Origin: Pestalotiopsis fici W106-1
Lineage: Eukaryota > Ascomycota > Sordariomycetes > Amphisphaeriales > Sporocadaceae
Length of the DNA: 64,000 nt
Direction of reading: 5' to 3'
Assembly (NCBI RefSeq): GCF_000516985.1
Contig: NW_006917096.1
Location: 434,001-498,000 of the forward strand
Shown: positions 1 to 10,800 of the stretch, piece by piece
Layout of the letters: every line of letters starts with the position of its first letter
How positions within the stretch are numbered: position 1 is the stretch's first letter
Position numbers and translations under genes: made by a program
The notes under the pieces: generated by a model
Told to the model about the DNA's origin: nothing
Database searches by the model: none
Seen by the model: the letters and a program-made list of their open reading frames with translations, nothing else

Positions 1-1
1 C

Positions 2-1081
2 GTGAGCTGTGGGGAGACCGCTGCCATGTATTACTGCTTGATCTGCAAGTTGTGGAATAACGACCCAGACAGGAGCATCTACCATTGCCCTGATTGTGGC
101 ATTTGTCGGGTGGGAAGAGGGCTTGGAAAGGACTTTTTCCACTGCAAGGTAGGCCCGGAGATTCTTCCTGGATGGTTCTTTCAAGCTAACAATGTATTGC
201 AGACATGCAATGCCTGCCTCAACATCAACTTTGAAAATAGGCACAAGTGTATCGAACGCCTTCTGGACTGTGACTGTCCTATATGCGGCGAATACATGTT
301 CAATACGACCCGCGGCATATGTCACATGAAGTGTGGACACACGTTGCATAAGGATTGCTGGGATGAGCACATCAAACACGCCTACAAATGCCCGATATGC
401 AGCAAGAGCATAGTCAACATGGAAACACAGTTCAGGAGACTCGACATTGCAATTGAGACACAACCGATGCCGGAAAAGTTTCAAGACACCCGTGCTATTG
501 TCTCGTGCAACGACTGCTCTGCAAAGACTACAGTCAAGTATCACTGGCTTGGTTTGAAGTGTGCTGTCTGTCAGTCCTACAATACTTCACAACTACAAAT
601 ACTAGGCGAAGACGATTCGCGCGGGACCGCTTCTGCTGCGGTACCCGATGTGCAGGCGACTGAACCACTACTAGTCAGCAGCAGTACAGAGCTGCTACAG
701 TCCTCGACAGCTTCTGTTGCTCGAGATATTCCCCGGAGAAGGCGGCATTCTTCCAATCTCATGCAGTTAAGCACAGACAATCTGAATCTCAGGCCCCCAG
801 AGATCGGATCTTACACTGTGCAAGAGAGGTTTGCCAGATCAGTTTCCCCAACAGCGATCAATCATCCTGGCGGCGATATGGATGATTCAGACGAGGAGGA
901 TAAAGAAGACATGATTGGCCTATGGAGACGGGTCCCGCGGAGCATTACATCCAACGACGACGACCAAGATGAGGAGGAATACGACTCGGACGATGATTCC
1001 GTCTCTTCTACGGCAGACGATATGGATGAAGACGACGCCGAGGATGAGGAGGACGAGATCAATCTTTTCGGCCATCGATAG
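2..1081 (+). CDS. CHY/CTCHY zinc finger and RING protein (Pirh2-like), 5' partial
   Basis: Probable E3 ubiquitin ligase of the RCHY1/Pirh2 family. The reading frame is open at the window edge, so the N-terminal CHY finger lies upstream. Visible in order are the CTCHY finger (YYCLICKLW, YHCPDCGICRVG), a C3H2C3 RING (CPICGEY, then CGHTLHKDCW and CPICSKS), a zinc ribbon (CNDCSAK, CAVC) and a long Ser-rich then Asp/Glu-rich tail. An intron is inferred at 149-202 (AAG|GTAGGC, branch GCTAAC, GCAG). Removing it restores the family arrangement DFFHCK-TCNACL. The intron is 54 nt with no stop, so an unspliced reading would add 18 residues inside the finger. Family knowledge: the RING transfers ubiquitin; substrates in fungi are not evident from sequence. 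The partial 5' end is the only break. Confidence 0.9.
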   Translation: MSCGETAAMYYCLICKLWNNDPDRSIYHCPDCGICRVGRGLGKDFFHCKVGPEILPGWFFQANNVLQTCNACLNINFENRHKCIERLLDCDCPICGEYMFNTTRGICHMKCGHTLHKDCWDEHIKHAYKCPICSKSIVNMETQFRRLDIAIETQPMPEKFQDTRAIVSCNDCSAKTTVKYHWLGLKCAVCQSYNTSQLQILGEDDSRGTASAAVPDVQATEPLLVSSSTELLQSSTASVARDIPRRRRHSSNLMQLSTDNLNLRPPEIGSYTVQERFARSVSPTAINHPGGDMDDSDEEDKEDMIGLWRRVPRSITSNDDDQDEEEYDSDDDSVSSTADDMDEDDAEDEEDEINLFGHR

Positions 1082-3869
1082 AGAGGGCTTGGCCAAGAAT
1101 ATCGGTTTGGGCTAATTTGTTTACAAAAAGAGTTTCATGGTTCAGGCACAGCATCGGCGTTTGGGAACAGCTCAACACTGCATGGGAGATATATATTTGT
1201 TTTTGGCTGCACTGCGGCCCTTTGAATTTCCTGGATGGGTTTACGTAGTCTAGCGAAGATTTCTGCAATATTGAGAGATGAATTGGGATGGCGTTTTTTT
1301 TTTTTTTTTTTTTGTCTTTCTCCTTGTTGCGACTTTTCACGGTCGCTTGGTTATGAGCAGGCCTCGATTGCAATGCCATCTGCATGCCTGGAGATTTCAT
1401 ATAAAAACGAAATGGGTAAAAGAGTGCCGCCTTAGAGACATACAAGATGCCATACAAGGGGATGTTCAGAACTACTCTATAGGGACAATATACTCAATAT
1501 TGGGAATAGCTGGAGATCCATGACAAGCTTTTCAAGCATTTATTACCCGAACATGGATTGCAGTATAATACCTCGGCTGACAGAGCCGTGTTCCTTTAAT
1601 ATGCCTTAGTTTGTACTGCGTACCTTGTCTGCGTATGTGACTACGGTAGGTACAAGGCAGTTGAGGTAGGTACCGAGCCTTGAGTGGTGCTTACATATTG
1701 ACTGCCAGATACACCAGACACACTGTTCTGTACAACATTGGATCTCCCCACTATTTCCGTGTAATTGGACTCACCTATTGAGGATCATTGATGCTTGCCT
1801 ACATGACCTACATGCAAGTTCATAGCTACTAGCTAAATAGAGCGAACAGGGGGGGTTCCAGTCAGCCTTGCCCAAAAATGATGCTTGAGCTGCCACGAGG
1901 TCGCGTTGGGGCCGCTGATTGGCTGTATAAAGGCCTCCAACTCAATTGCATTCCGTATGTATATCGACCATGAACGATACCCATCAGTTCCCAGCAAAAG
2001 AACCCCTCTATGCTCCTCTCACACCGTTTTAGCGGCCATGGCATGTGAGAGGAGGGATGTTCTGGTTGGTACTGGATGTCTTCTGTGAAAGGTCAGTGAC
2101 AATGGTTTTCTCGGGCGGCATTGAAATGGGGAACGGTCGTTTAATGAGAGCTGTAATTTATAAAGTTTGACATTGCATTACTATCATTCTCACCAAAAAA
2201 ATAAGATATGTAGTCATGTGTGAAAACTCGACAGCTAGGTACGAACAACACGAGAAAGTGAGCGAAAATATTAGAAAAGTAGAAGAGGGAAAAAAAGAGT
2301 AATGTATCTAGCACCTGCAATGTCATGTTAGAACCCGTCCCACCATTAAGTTCGGCCCTTGGAAGTCAAGTTTAGAAAGCCCCTCCCCTAACCGCCAAAG
2401 TCGCCAACCCCACCATCTATGACCTTTTCGGATGCCCTTCCCAAATCTCCCTTGGAAAACTTTCTTTGAGCCTCATTCAACCCGAACCTTATGATTAACT
2501 GGTCATATCGATCGATCTATCTTCCTTCTGAGACCATTCTGCGACCACAAACAGACCAGAAAGAGTGCTCAGCGAGACTCGGTCGCGCTGCCAGAAACGC
2601 CACTCTGTACGTCAATCCCTAGCTCCCCTTGCTTGTACCTGAACCTGTCAAGGCGGCATCTACCGAGACAGAAACGAGAGCCGTTATAGTCACCGGCTGT
2701 CTTGTTTTGCATTGCTCCAAAGCTGTTGCTTGTACCTCTGCACCCAGCTCAGGGTCAATTTTTGTGCTTCTCTCTCTCTCTCTCCCCGGGACCGCTTCTT
2801 ACCGCATTGAGCAGCCATCTGCCGCTCTGCTGCTTATCATACTCGCCTGCAAGCAAGCAGCGGCCATCCTGCACTTGCTGAGCCCAAGTAGGGATCTCGC
2901 GGTCCATCCTTCTGCAAGGCCTGGGAGCCAACCCGTCGGTCGGCAAGCTGCCCACCAGGGTGTGTGTTATATACAACTCCCTGTAACCATTGGTTACACC
3001 AAAGCAGGGTGGTCGGTACGGAATACGTCTGGTGACCAGTCGTGATTGAGTCCGACACCGCTGCCAGCAAGCACGTCCCTCGAGTCAGTCCCATGTCTTC
3101 ACGCACCTCTTACACCTGACCTCTGTCCAGCGTTCTCGCTGGCCACCTTGTCTGGGTAGTATTGCTGCCTCGACGTCTTGGGTAGTTGACCATGGACTTG
3201 CTTGGGCCAGACTGGAGAATCGCGACTCAATTTATTCATTCTCGTGTTTCCACCCACGCTAGCTTATTATTCTGCTTTTGCATACTTCTGGGTCGGCGGC
3301 TGACATTAACCAAGTATCTAGTCAGTCAGTCTTCTTACCTCAAGGTAAAACACCCTGCTCAATGGCGTAGCGTCACTTTCTACGGGGATGTTCATCTCCT
3401 AATGAAGCGTCCTCACACCCCTTCTGATTTATCATTCCAACAAGCTATAATATATTGACTACTATAGACAGACACAATTGATACGATACGGGAATTCCGC
3501 TTTTGGTATTCCGTTTATCCGTTGGACAACCACTCTCTCTGTATGCCCAAAGGCTCTTTTGTCCACAGCAGGAACCACGTGGCTTGGGCTTCAATCTGGC
3601 TCTCTTTCGTGCTTCAACTGCAGTACTCTACGCACAGATATATCGACCATTCGTCAAAGTATATCTTGGGCGTCAAGGGCTAGAAGCATCGGTAGACAGC
3701 CACGTAATACTGCTTGATCAACCGCCTGTTGCTCAGCTCTGTATCCAATAACTTGAAAGAAGAAGAAGCAGCCCAATCACCCATTGACGTACACATTGCT
3801 TCTTGAACCCAACTAAATTACTCGAGCAACCAGCCTCCATAGGCTGGCTGCCGATTAACACGTTGCAAC
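1082..3869. other. Intergenic: 3' flank of the CHY gene and long upstream region of PHO81
   Basis: No gene is supported here. The stretch holds a 20-nt poly-T tract (1294-1313), a reverse CCAAT box and TATAAA (1918-1931) followed by a 20-codon ORF (1970-2032), a CT microsatellite near 2769-2786, and a CACGTG box at 3576-3581. Longer ORFs in the 2.6-3.7 kb part look like chance readings of pyrimidine-rich leader. Confidence 0.6.
3576..3581. promoter_or_regulatory. CACGTG E-box upstream of PHO81
   Basis: A perfect CACGTG palindrome lies about 290 bp before the PHO81 start codon. Known: yeast Pho4 and Neurospora NUC-1 are bHLH activators that bind CACGTG in phosphate-starvation promoters, including yeast PHO81. 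Its role here is inferred from position only. Confidence 0.45.
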
Positions 3870-6800
3870 ATGTGAGTCAAGTTGGATTCCATCCAAAGCG
3901 CTCCTGCTGTCAAGCATGACTATGGCTCCAATGGAGTGGATCAACTGACAGCTCCTGCAGGAAGTTCGGAAAACAAATACAGAAGCGCCAGCTTGAGGTA
4001 CCAGAATATGCTGCCAGCTTCGTCAATTACAAGGCTTTGAAGAAGGTATGTTGACGATTAATCTGCCGTAGCTCCACGCATTGGAGAACACCTTGGCGAA
4101 AAGCAAGTTTCATTGCATTACAGAAGCTTGATTCCTCTCCGTTGCTGCCCGCTCTCGTACTTACCCAAGTCTGTATCGCTCACGCTATGACAAACAGCTC
4201 ATCAAGCGACTATCTGCCACTCCGGTGCTCAGCGCGCAGAATGATCCCAACCAGCCCATAGACTCGCAGGCTGCCCTGCAAGCCAACAAGGCAAAATTCT
4301 TCTTTCAATTAGTAAGTTTTACTTTGCCTTCTTCGTGCTGCGGAACAGAGCTGATATAATTCAGGAACGAGAACTCGAAAAAGTGAATGCTTTCTACATG
4401 CAAAAGGAAGCCGAGGTAAGCCGTCTGTCGTGAAACGATAGTCTCACCCGGACCAAGAGTGTAGTGTAACTGACTCTTAGCTCAGCTCAAAATCCGGCTC
4501 AAGACTCTGTTGGACAAGAAAAAGGTGCTTCAGTCGCGCCAAGGTGTTTCCAGACGATCCGCCAAGTTTACAACTCTTCAAGAAGGCTTCCAACAATTTG
4601 CAAACGACCTCAACAAGCTCCAGCAGTTTGTCGAGATCAACGGAACTGCCTTCTCCAAGATATTGAAGAAATGGGACAAGACTTCGAAATCTAAGACAAA
4701 AGAGTTGTATCTTTCACGTGCTGTGGAAGTACAGCCATTCTTTAATGCCACAGTCATCAGCGAATTGTCTGACCAGGCCACTACCAGTTTGCAGGAGTTG
4801 GGAGCCTGGTCAGAAGGTGATAATGTCAACTTTGAAGTCCGCCAGGAACATACTGTTAGCAGCCAACATCTCCTGGGTACTGATGAGGGAGACGCAGACT
4901 CCCTGCTGCTCGACACGGCCATCTCTGGCAACCTGGAATCTTTGCGGGACCTTCTGACACGAATGAGGGCAGCTACAAATTCCTCGGCAAGTATGGAGTC
5001 TTCACTCATGGAGAGAATCACAAGGACCTTCCTGGCTGCCATTCACGAGGCGCCGCAAGCTTCTCTGGAGGTCCTGCTGGCCACAGGGCTCGTCGATGTT
5101 CAATCTGAGGATGATATCAACGAGCGGAACTGCCTACACCAGGCCACAATCTATGGAAACACGTTTGTGCTTGGAGTTGGTCTTTCGAAAGGCGTCGCAG
5201 TCAACAGAACCGATGTCTATGGTAGAGTCCCGTTGCATTACGCTAGCATGCATGGCCGTTTAGACATGCTCGATGCCCTTCTGCAAGGTAAGTCCGATAC
5301 ATTGACTTCGTTCTCAGCCATTACTGACTAGAGCAGCGGATGTTTCGACCGTTGATCTGATTGATCATGATAACTTCACTCCCCTGATTCATGCAATCAT
5401 TCATGGGCATCTTGCTTGTGTAGAGCGTCTCCTGGCAGCAACCACGCGACTAGACCCGCAGTCAGAGACGGATCACGTTCCATTAAATTTGGCCTGCGAG
5501 CATGGCTCTCTCGCCATTGTAGAGCTTCTTTTGCGCAATGGAGCAAAGATCTTGCCCGATGCAGAAGGGCTTTATCCACAGCATCTTGTCGCTCGCTCTG
5601 GCCAGACACCCCAGCTCCTTCGTCTGCTCAAGGATTTTGGGGCTGATCTGGACCAGATTGACAAGCTTTACGGCTGGACACCTCTAGTGCATGCTGCCAG
5701 CGAAGGTAATGTGCCTTGCCTACGAGAGCTTCTTACTGTTGGGGCCAATCCCAATATTCTAGACGAGAAGGACCTGCCAGCAATGTACTATGCAGCCTGG
5801 GAAGGACATCTTGAATGCATGAAGCTTCTCACGCCTTACCAGAGAGGCAAAACCACCAGTCCTCGCGGCCTGCAGGCGACCGCTCCTTCATTGGGACCAA
5901 TGGGCAGCGGGACTGGTCCTATACCTATGGCCCTTGATGCTCTGGACCCCGATGCTATCCCTGTTCTTGAACTGCCCCCTCCCATCATTCCTCTCCGAAG
6001 GTATGGACACAACTTCCTTGATACCAAGACAGTCGTGCAGATCAGCTTCGACGAACAAGGGGAGCAGCCTCTTGTGTTCTTCCACGATAGCAAGTACCCT
6101 GCAGCACGACTTACCATATCGTCAAAGCTCTCCGACCTCATTCCAAAGAATATTATATTGCCGTTCCAAGAAGATACGCGGCTTGTGTCGTTCCAAGTCG
6201 AAGACTTGGACACCTTCTCCCTCGACTTTGACGTATTCCCAGCGTATGGTGCCAAGGTTATTGCCAAGACAGTGGCACTACCAAATACCTTTCGGGCACT
6301 GCTGCAAAGCTCAGGACGATGCTGTCTTCCGCTTTTCGATCCCAGGCTGCGGGCCATTGGCCAGATAACCTTCAATACGCAAGTCATCAAGCCTTTCCAG
6401 GGCGTTCCACTTGAAATTACAGATTTTGAAACATACTGGAAAGCGACAAGTCAGCTGGAATCGCATCAGAGTATGTTTGTTACTGGATCGAGTCTTTCTG
6501 GCGATTTTGTTCAGTTGTTCGTGCAGTCTACCAGTGATGGTGTACCTGTACTGTGGCCGCAATGGCGGATCAACTGTGGCGGCGTGGATATACCCGTCTC
6601 CCGCCTGTCTCTGGAACAGTTCAGTGCCGTGACATCGCAAAGCCCAGCACGAGCTTATCTAGCCGAATTGCATTCTCAGCCACAAGAAAATATTGCAGAT
6701 GTCCACCGAGTCTTGGCAACCGCCGGTATTCCACTGCAGCAAGCCCTTGCCATCCTGCCCGCCACTATGCACGTCAACCTTCAGATCATATACCCTTCTG

Positions 6801-7436
6801 AAGATGAGGAACGTGTTCTTGGATTGGGTCCTACCGTGGATATCAACATATTCGTGGATGCAGTCTTGAGTGTCGTATTCGACCATGCTCGAGCACAGAG
6901 ACAATCTATCAAGGCGCCCGACGTCGTTCGATCTGTGGTATTCAGCAGTTACAACTCGACACTGTGTACCACTCTCAACTGGAAGCAGCCCAACTTTCCA
7001 GTCTTTCTTTGCAACGACTTGGGCAGAGATGACGTTCCTGCCAAAACTCAGAACGGGGTTATTCAGAATGGCGGACGTAGGACAAGCAGTATCAAAGAAG
7101 TGGTCCGCATTGCGCAGAGTAATAACTTCATGGGACTAATTTGCAGTTCGAGACTTTTGGTGAGTTTCTTTCCTTTGGACTGGATTGTTGTCAATATTCG
7201 ACATTTTGTTGGCAAATAAGTATAGAAGCTCTGACTAATCTGTTTAACAGGACATGGTTCCAGCGCTTGTGGATGCAATCAAATCTCAGGGTCTGGCATT
7301 GGTCATTGACAAGTCGACAGAGCCACCAACAGAATCGCAACCGTTTGGTGATCCGTTCCCACGTATGCCCCAGGGCATTGACGGTGTCGTAAAGGGCAAT
7401 GGCGTTCTGCGGTTCAACGAGTCGATAGACGTGTAG
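3870..7436 (+). CDS. PHO81: SPX-ankyrin-GDPD phosphate regulator (Pho81/NUC-2-like)
   Basis: Cyclin-dependent-kinase inhibitor type phosphate sensor. Exons 3870-3871, 3961-4045, 4198-4311, 4365-4415, 4486-5287, 5337-7159 and 7251-7436 join in frame to 1020 residues. The N-terminus MKFGKQIQKRQ begins an SPX domain (about 1-195) with the basic inositol-pyrophosphate-binding cluster around KILKKWDK (142-149). Ankyrin repeats follow (about 225-520), then a C2-like/linker part and a C-terminal GDPD-type region (about 770-1000). The length agrees with Neurospora NUC-2. Family knowledge: it inhibits the Pho85/PREG-PGOV kinase under phosphate starvation so that the NUC-1/Pho4 activator can act. The first intron (3872-3960) splits the ATG itself, and only this splice gives the conserved N-terminus. 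A CACGTG box lies upstream. Confidence 0.93.
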
Positions 7437-8013
7437 ATAGATTAGTCTTTTGTATGTATTTATTGCACTTGGTTCAATGCATGGCGAGATGGTAAAAGGG
7501 GGCAAGGTGTCATACACCGGACGCAAGAAAGATGTTTTGTCTTGTCGAAATGAATGGGCGTTGGGGAGGACTGGATGCCATAGATTGTGCTTTGGTCGGC
7601 CATTTGCCTAGGAAAGACGGTTAGACCCGTTACTGCTACAAAGAAATTGTTACGCAAGTCGGAGATATCGCGGTTACAGACAGGTCTAGTCGCTGGTTCA
7701 ACAGCACAGTGTAGACGGTATATTATGTGGCTACAGCTGCAATGCAGAGCCGTACATAGTATTTATGCTAATATTAGTCCAAACCAGTGTGGTTCATTGC
7801 GTAAGGGTATCATATTGTCGTCCAAAGAAAGCTCCAAACCGTCGTCCATATCCTCATAAAGGCTACACGCAGCATCTAGGTGTAGTAAACAATACCCATG
7901 GCCTCTCAAGGCCTACTCAATCCCCAGGCGGTTTTCCGCTCTGTCACTTGCATGCCCACATCCGCCAGTTTTTGTTTTGCTTGTATACATGAGGGTAGAG
8001 AACGAAACATTCT
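7437..8013. other. Intergenic between convergent PHO81 and the four-helix membrane gene
   Basis: The 3' flanks of two convergent genes meet here. ORFs are short and unrecognised. I see no RNA gene or repeat. Confidence 0.6.
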
Positions 8014-8721
8014 TTATGCTCCCTTGAACTCGTACTTGAGACCACTCAGCTCTTTCTCGGGGTCAACACCACCCATGACCACCTTGGCGAGCAACACAAC
8101 CAGGTAAACAACGCCGGGCATATTCGCCAAGCTGACATGTCCCCAGGAGCCGCCACCGCCTCGACTACTGCTCACCAAGCCGGCGAGGACGAGCAGACCG
8201 CAGAGGGCGAGATTCAGGTACGGCAGCCAGATGGCCAAGGGGGACCGCGTCTCGGCCAGGGGCACGGCGGCCGTGAGCGAAAAGCTCTGTCGACGATCGC
8301 GGCGGCGGGTCGAGACGTGGTGGCCGTGGTCGCCATGTAGAGTATCCATGGCGCCCGGTCGGCCCGTGGCCCAGCGGTCCAGGGCGTCGATGCCCGTGAC
8401 GCCGGGGAGCTGGGACCAGAGCAGCCAGGCGGTGCTGGCGAGGCTGGTCAGGGCGAGGGACGCCGTGGTGCGCGACGTGTGCTGCGCGGCCGGGTTGGCG
8501 AGGGCCAGGAGGTAGGGCACCGCCGAGACGGTGGGCAGGGCGAGGAGAAAGAGTCGGAATTGCGAGTTGGTCGCGTGGTTCTGCGTCGCCAGCGAGGCAA
8601 TGACGTCTTCTTGTTCCGTCTCGTCGAGCGCCAGGGCCGAGCTGCTGTTGCTGCTGCCGTCGTCGTCGGTTGGGTAGGCAAACGTGCGGCGCAGGCGGGA
8701 GCGGGTAGAGGCAACGTCCAT
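8014..8721 (-). CDS. Uncharacterised four-helix membrane protein
   Basis: An intronless ORF of 235 residues with no recognised family. Residues 1-50 are polar and Ser/Asp/Glu-rich. Hydrophobic segments suggest four membrane helices at about 55-76, 85-104, 162-184 and 199-217, with an Arg/His-rich loop (about 121-146) between helices 2 and 3. No signal peptide is evident. Third-position GC is clearly higher than in the flanking DNA, which supports real coding. It is convergent with PHO81 and divergent from COA1. The start is the first ATG of the frame. No function is proposed. Confidence 0.75.
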   Translation of the reverse strand: MDVASTRSRLRRTFAYPTDDDGSSNSSSALALDETEQEDVIASLATQNHATNSQFRLFLLALPTVSAVPYLLALANPAAQHTSRTTASLALTSLASTAWLLWSQLPGVTGIDALDRWATGRPGAMDTLHGDHGHHVSTRRRDRRQSFSLTAAVPLAETRSPLAIWLPYLNLALCGLLVLAGLVSSSRGGGGSWGHVSLANMPGVVYLVVLLAKVVMGGVDPEKELSGLKYEFKGA

Positions 8722-9597
8722 CTTGTAGAGCGTGACGTTGATGGTATGTGTTGAGGAATGTTGATTTAGTTGGGTTTCGTCGATGAGGAGTTAGTGGTGA
8801 CGGCAATGTTGCAATGTCGTTGCCATCTACAAGTCAAGTCGTGTTGTTGATCTGGACCAGCTTCGCTTTTGATACAGTGAAATCGAATCCAAACAAAAAC
8901 AAACAAGAGGCCAGATAAATGTTGGGATTGAAATGTATTGGTGGTGTAAACAACTGAAACGGTTTCCCTTTTCCACAAATGAGTCCGACCCTAGAACCAA
9001 GACATCAACCCAAATTTATTGTCCAGGCAAAAAAGTGTCTTTGGATATGCTGGATGCGGATTGGTTTGTTCTGCCGCCATGTGATGCAAGTAGTGTACGT
9101 ACATCAGCTCGCCATGTGTTTATCACTGGACCCTGGAATCCTCCCCAGACTTTTTTTGGGGCCGCTGCAGAGGGTCACTGTCGCACACAACGACAGAGTG
9201 ACGTATGCAGCTGTCCAACCCGCTTTTGGCTAAGCCTTGCTTAGCCATGGGCTTGCGCAAGGCGGGAGGATCAAACAAACTGAATATGGGTCCCTTGACC
9301 TTTCATGCCTGTTACAGGCGTTGGAGCTTGCTTGGGTACCTACTAGGTAGCTTGGGTAGCTACCTACCTAGCCTAGAGCTTCTAGAAGAGTGAAGGACGC
9401 TGTGAAATGACGGCGAATCTGTAACGCCGATCTTCCGTCTTGCAGAAGCTCCCCGGCCCGCCGATTGCAGGTCCATTGGTTCGGCTTGATGTGGGATGAT
9501 CTCGAAATCTTGACATTAGAAAGCGTTTTCGGACAATTAATTTGAACCTTTTCCAGCATCACACTTTCAGCACTTGTCTGGAGGAATCTCGGACAAG
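8722..9597. other. Divergent intergenic region upstream of the membrane gene and COA1
   Basis: This holds the promoters of two divergent genes. Around 9335-9375 lies a cluster of TACCTAGGTAG-like motifs, also seen near 1640-1680 and 53050, which look like a dispersed simple repeat. No gene is seen. Confidence 0.55.
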
Positions 9598-10321
9598 ATG
9601 TTGTCTCGAACACTGAGGCAAAGGGCTCTGCCCGGCCTACGAAAACTTCAATCCAGAGTTGCGACACCGGTTCAGCGTCGGACCATGGTGCGCGCACCCA
9701 AGCCCGGTGATGGCCCGCTCATGGAGCGCAGGGCGGATCGCGAACTTCCCAGTATGCGCCCACATCTTGGAATGATATCGTTCTTTGCGGAGCCCGTTCA
9801 TGAATAAGTCACCAACTAACAGCAATGTCTTCTTCTCTTGCACAGGCGTCGAGTCCGTTTCCTTTCGCTGGTCGCGCACCTTTCCCATCTTCGCCGTCCT
9901 GGTGACCATATCGAGTTTGGCCATTTTCAACTACCAAAAGATGTCGTCGCCGACAGTGGCATCCACAATGTACGCCCTGCGGACGAGCCAACGCGCCCGC
10001 GAGTATCTGGGCGACGAGATCTACTTTGCCCAACAGATCCCCTGGATCTCGGGCACCATGAACCAGCTGCGCGGCGTCATTGACATCAGCTTTCGCGTCC
10101 GCGGCTCCCGCAACGAAGGCGTCATGCGCTTCTGCAGCTTCCGTCCCGGCCCCAAGGCCATGTTTGAGACTACCGAGTGGTCCCTCGAGACCAAGGACGG
10201 CCAGACCATTGACCTGCTCGAGGGCGGTGACCCTTTCCGTGCCCTCGAGGGCACCGCGTTCCTAGACGAGGAGGAGGAGATGCAACAAAAGGGCCGCGGT
10301 TTCCGAACAGAGCTCAAGTGA
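9598..10321 (+). CDS. COA1: Cytochrome c oxidase assembly factor Coa1
   Basis: Mitochondrial inner-membrane factor needed for early complex IV (Cox1) assembly. Exons 9598-9751 and 9846-10321 give 209 residues; the intron joins ELP to SVESVSFRW. The first 35 residues are rich in Arg, Leu and Ser and free of acidic residues, as in a matrix presequence. One membrane segment follows (about 62-82, PIFAVLVTISSLAIF), then the intermembrane-space domain with YLGDEIYFAQQIPWISG and an acidic tail. The ATG at 9598 is chosen because the frame upstream has only a TTG. Family knowledge: Coa1 binds the Mss51-Cox14-Cox1 intermediate. The gene is convergent with the mitochondrial ribosomal gene downstream. 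Confidence 0.9.
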
Positions 10322-10800
10322 GCGTCCGGATCTTGTCACTCCTCCGTGTGAGGTACATTTGCAGATGTACTGGCAACAATACTGCAAGCTAAACAATTGA
10401 CTTGCCTAGACAGAACGGATTGCCAGGACAAGTCAAAATGATTATAGGGAATCTCCCGGCCATGCGATGGAAAGCCCGGATTGAATGGCTGGCAAGACTG
10501 GACAAAAGTGCACATGAGCTCAGAAAGGGCTCGACTGTCCATTCAAAGAGGTCCAGAGTCTTGCAATCATTTTTCCAGGATCAAGCTGCTAAGCTCCTGT
10601 TGATTATGTCTTGAATGTGCTTACCGAAAAGCACAATGCGAAAGAAGTGGGATCGTGGAATGTCTTCATTGATGCCATATCATATCATCTCATAGCATCA
10701 AATATGTGTACAACTGCTGTATAGTACAAAATGAACACGAATGTTCTCTCAGCTCTTACTTAATGCCCTTTTTAAGAAAAAAATCGTACAAGTTCGGACA
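10322..10800. other. Intergenic between convergent COA1 and uL3m
   Basis: A 3'-3' spacer. The 70-codon ORFs here have no recognisable content and nothing else is seen. Confidence 0.6.
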
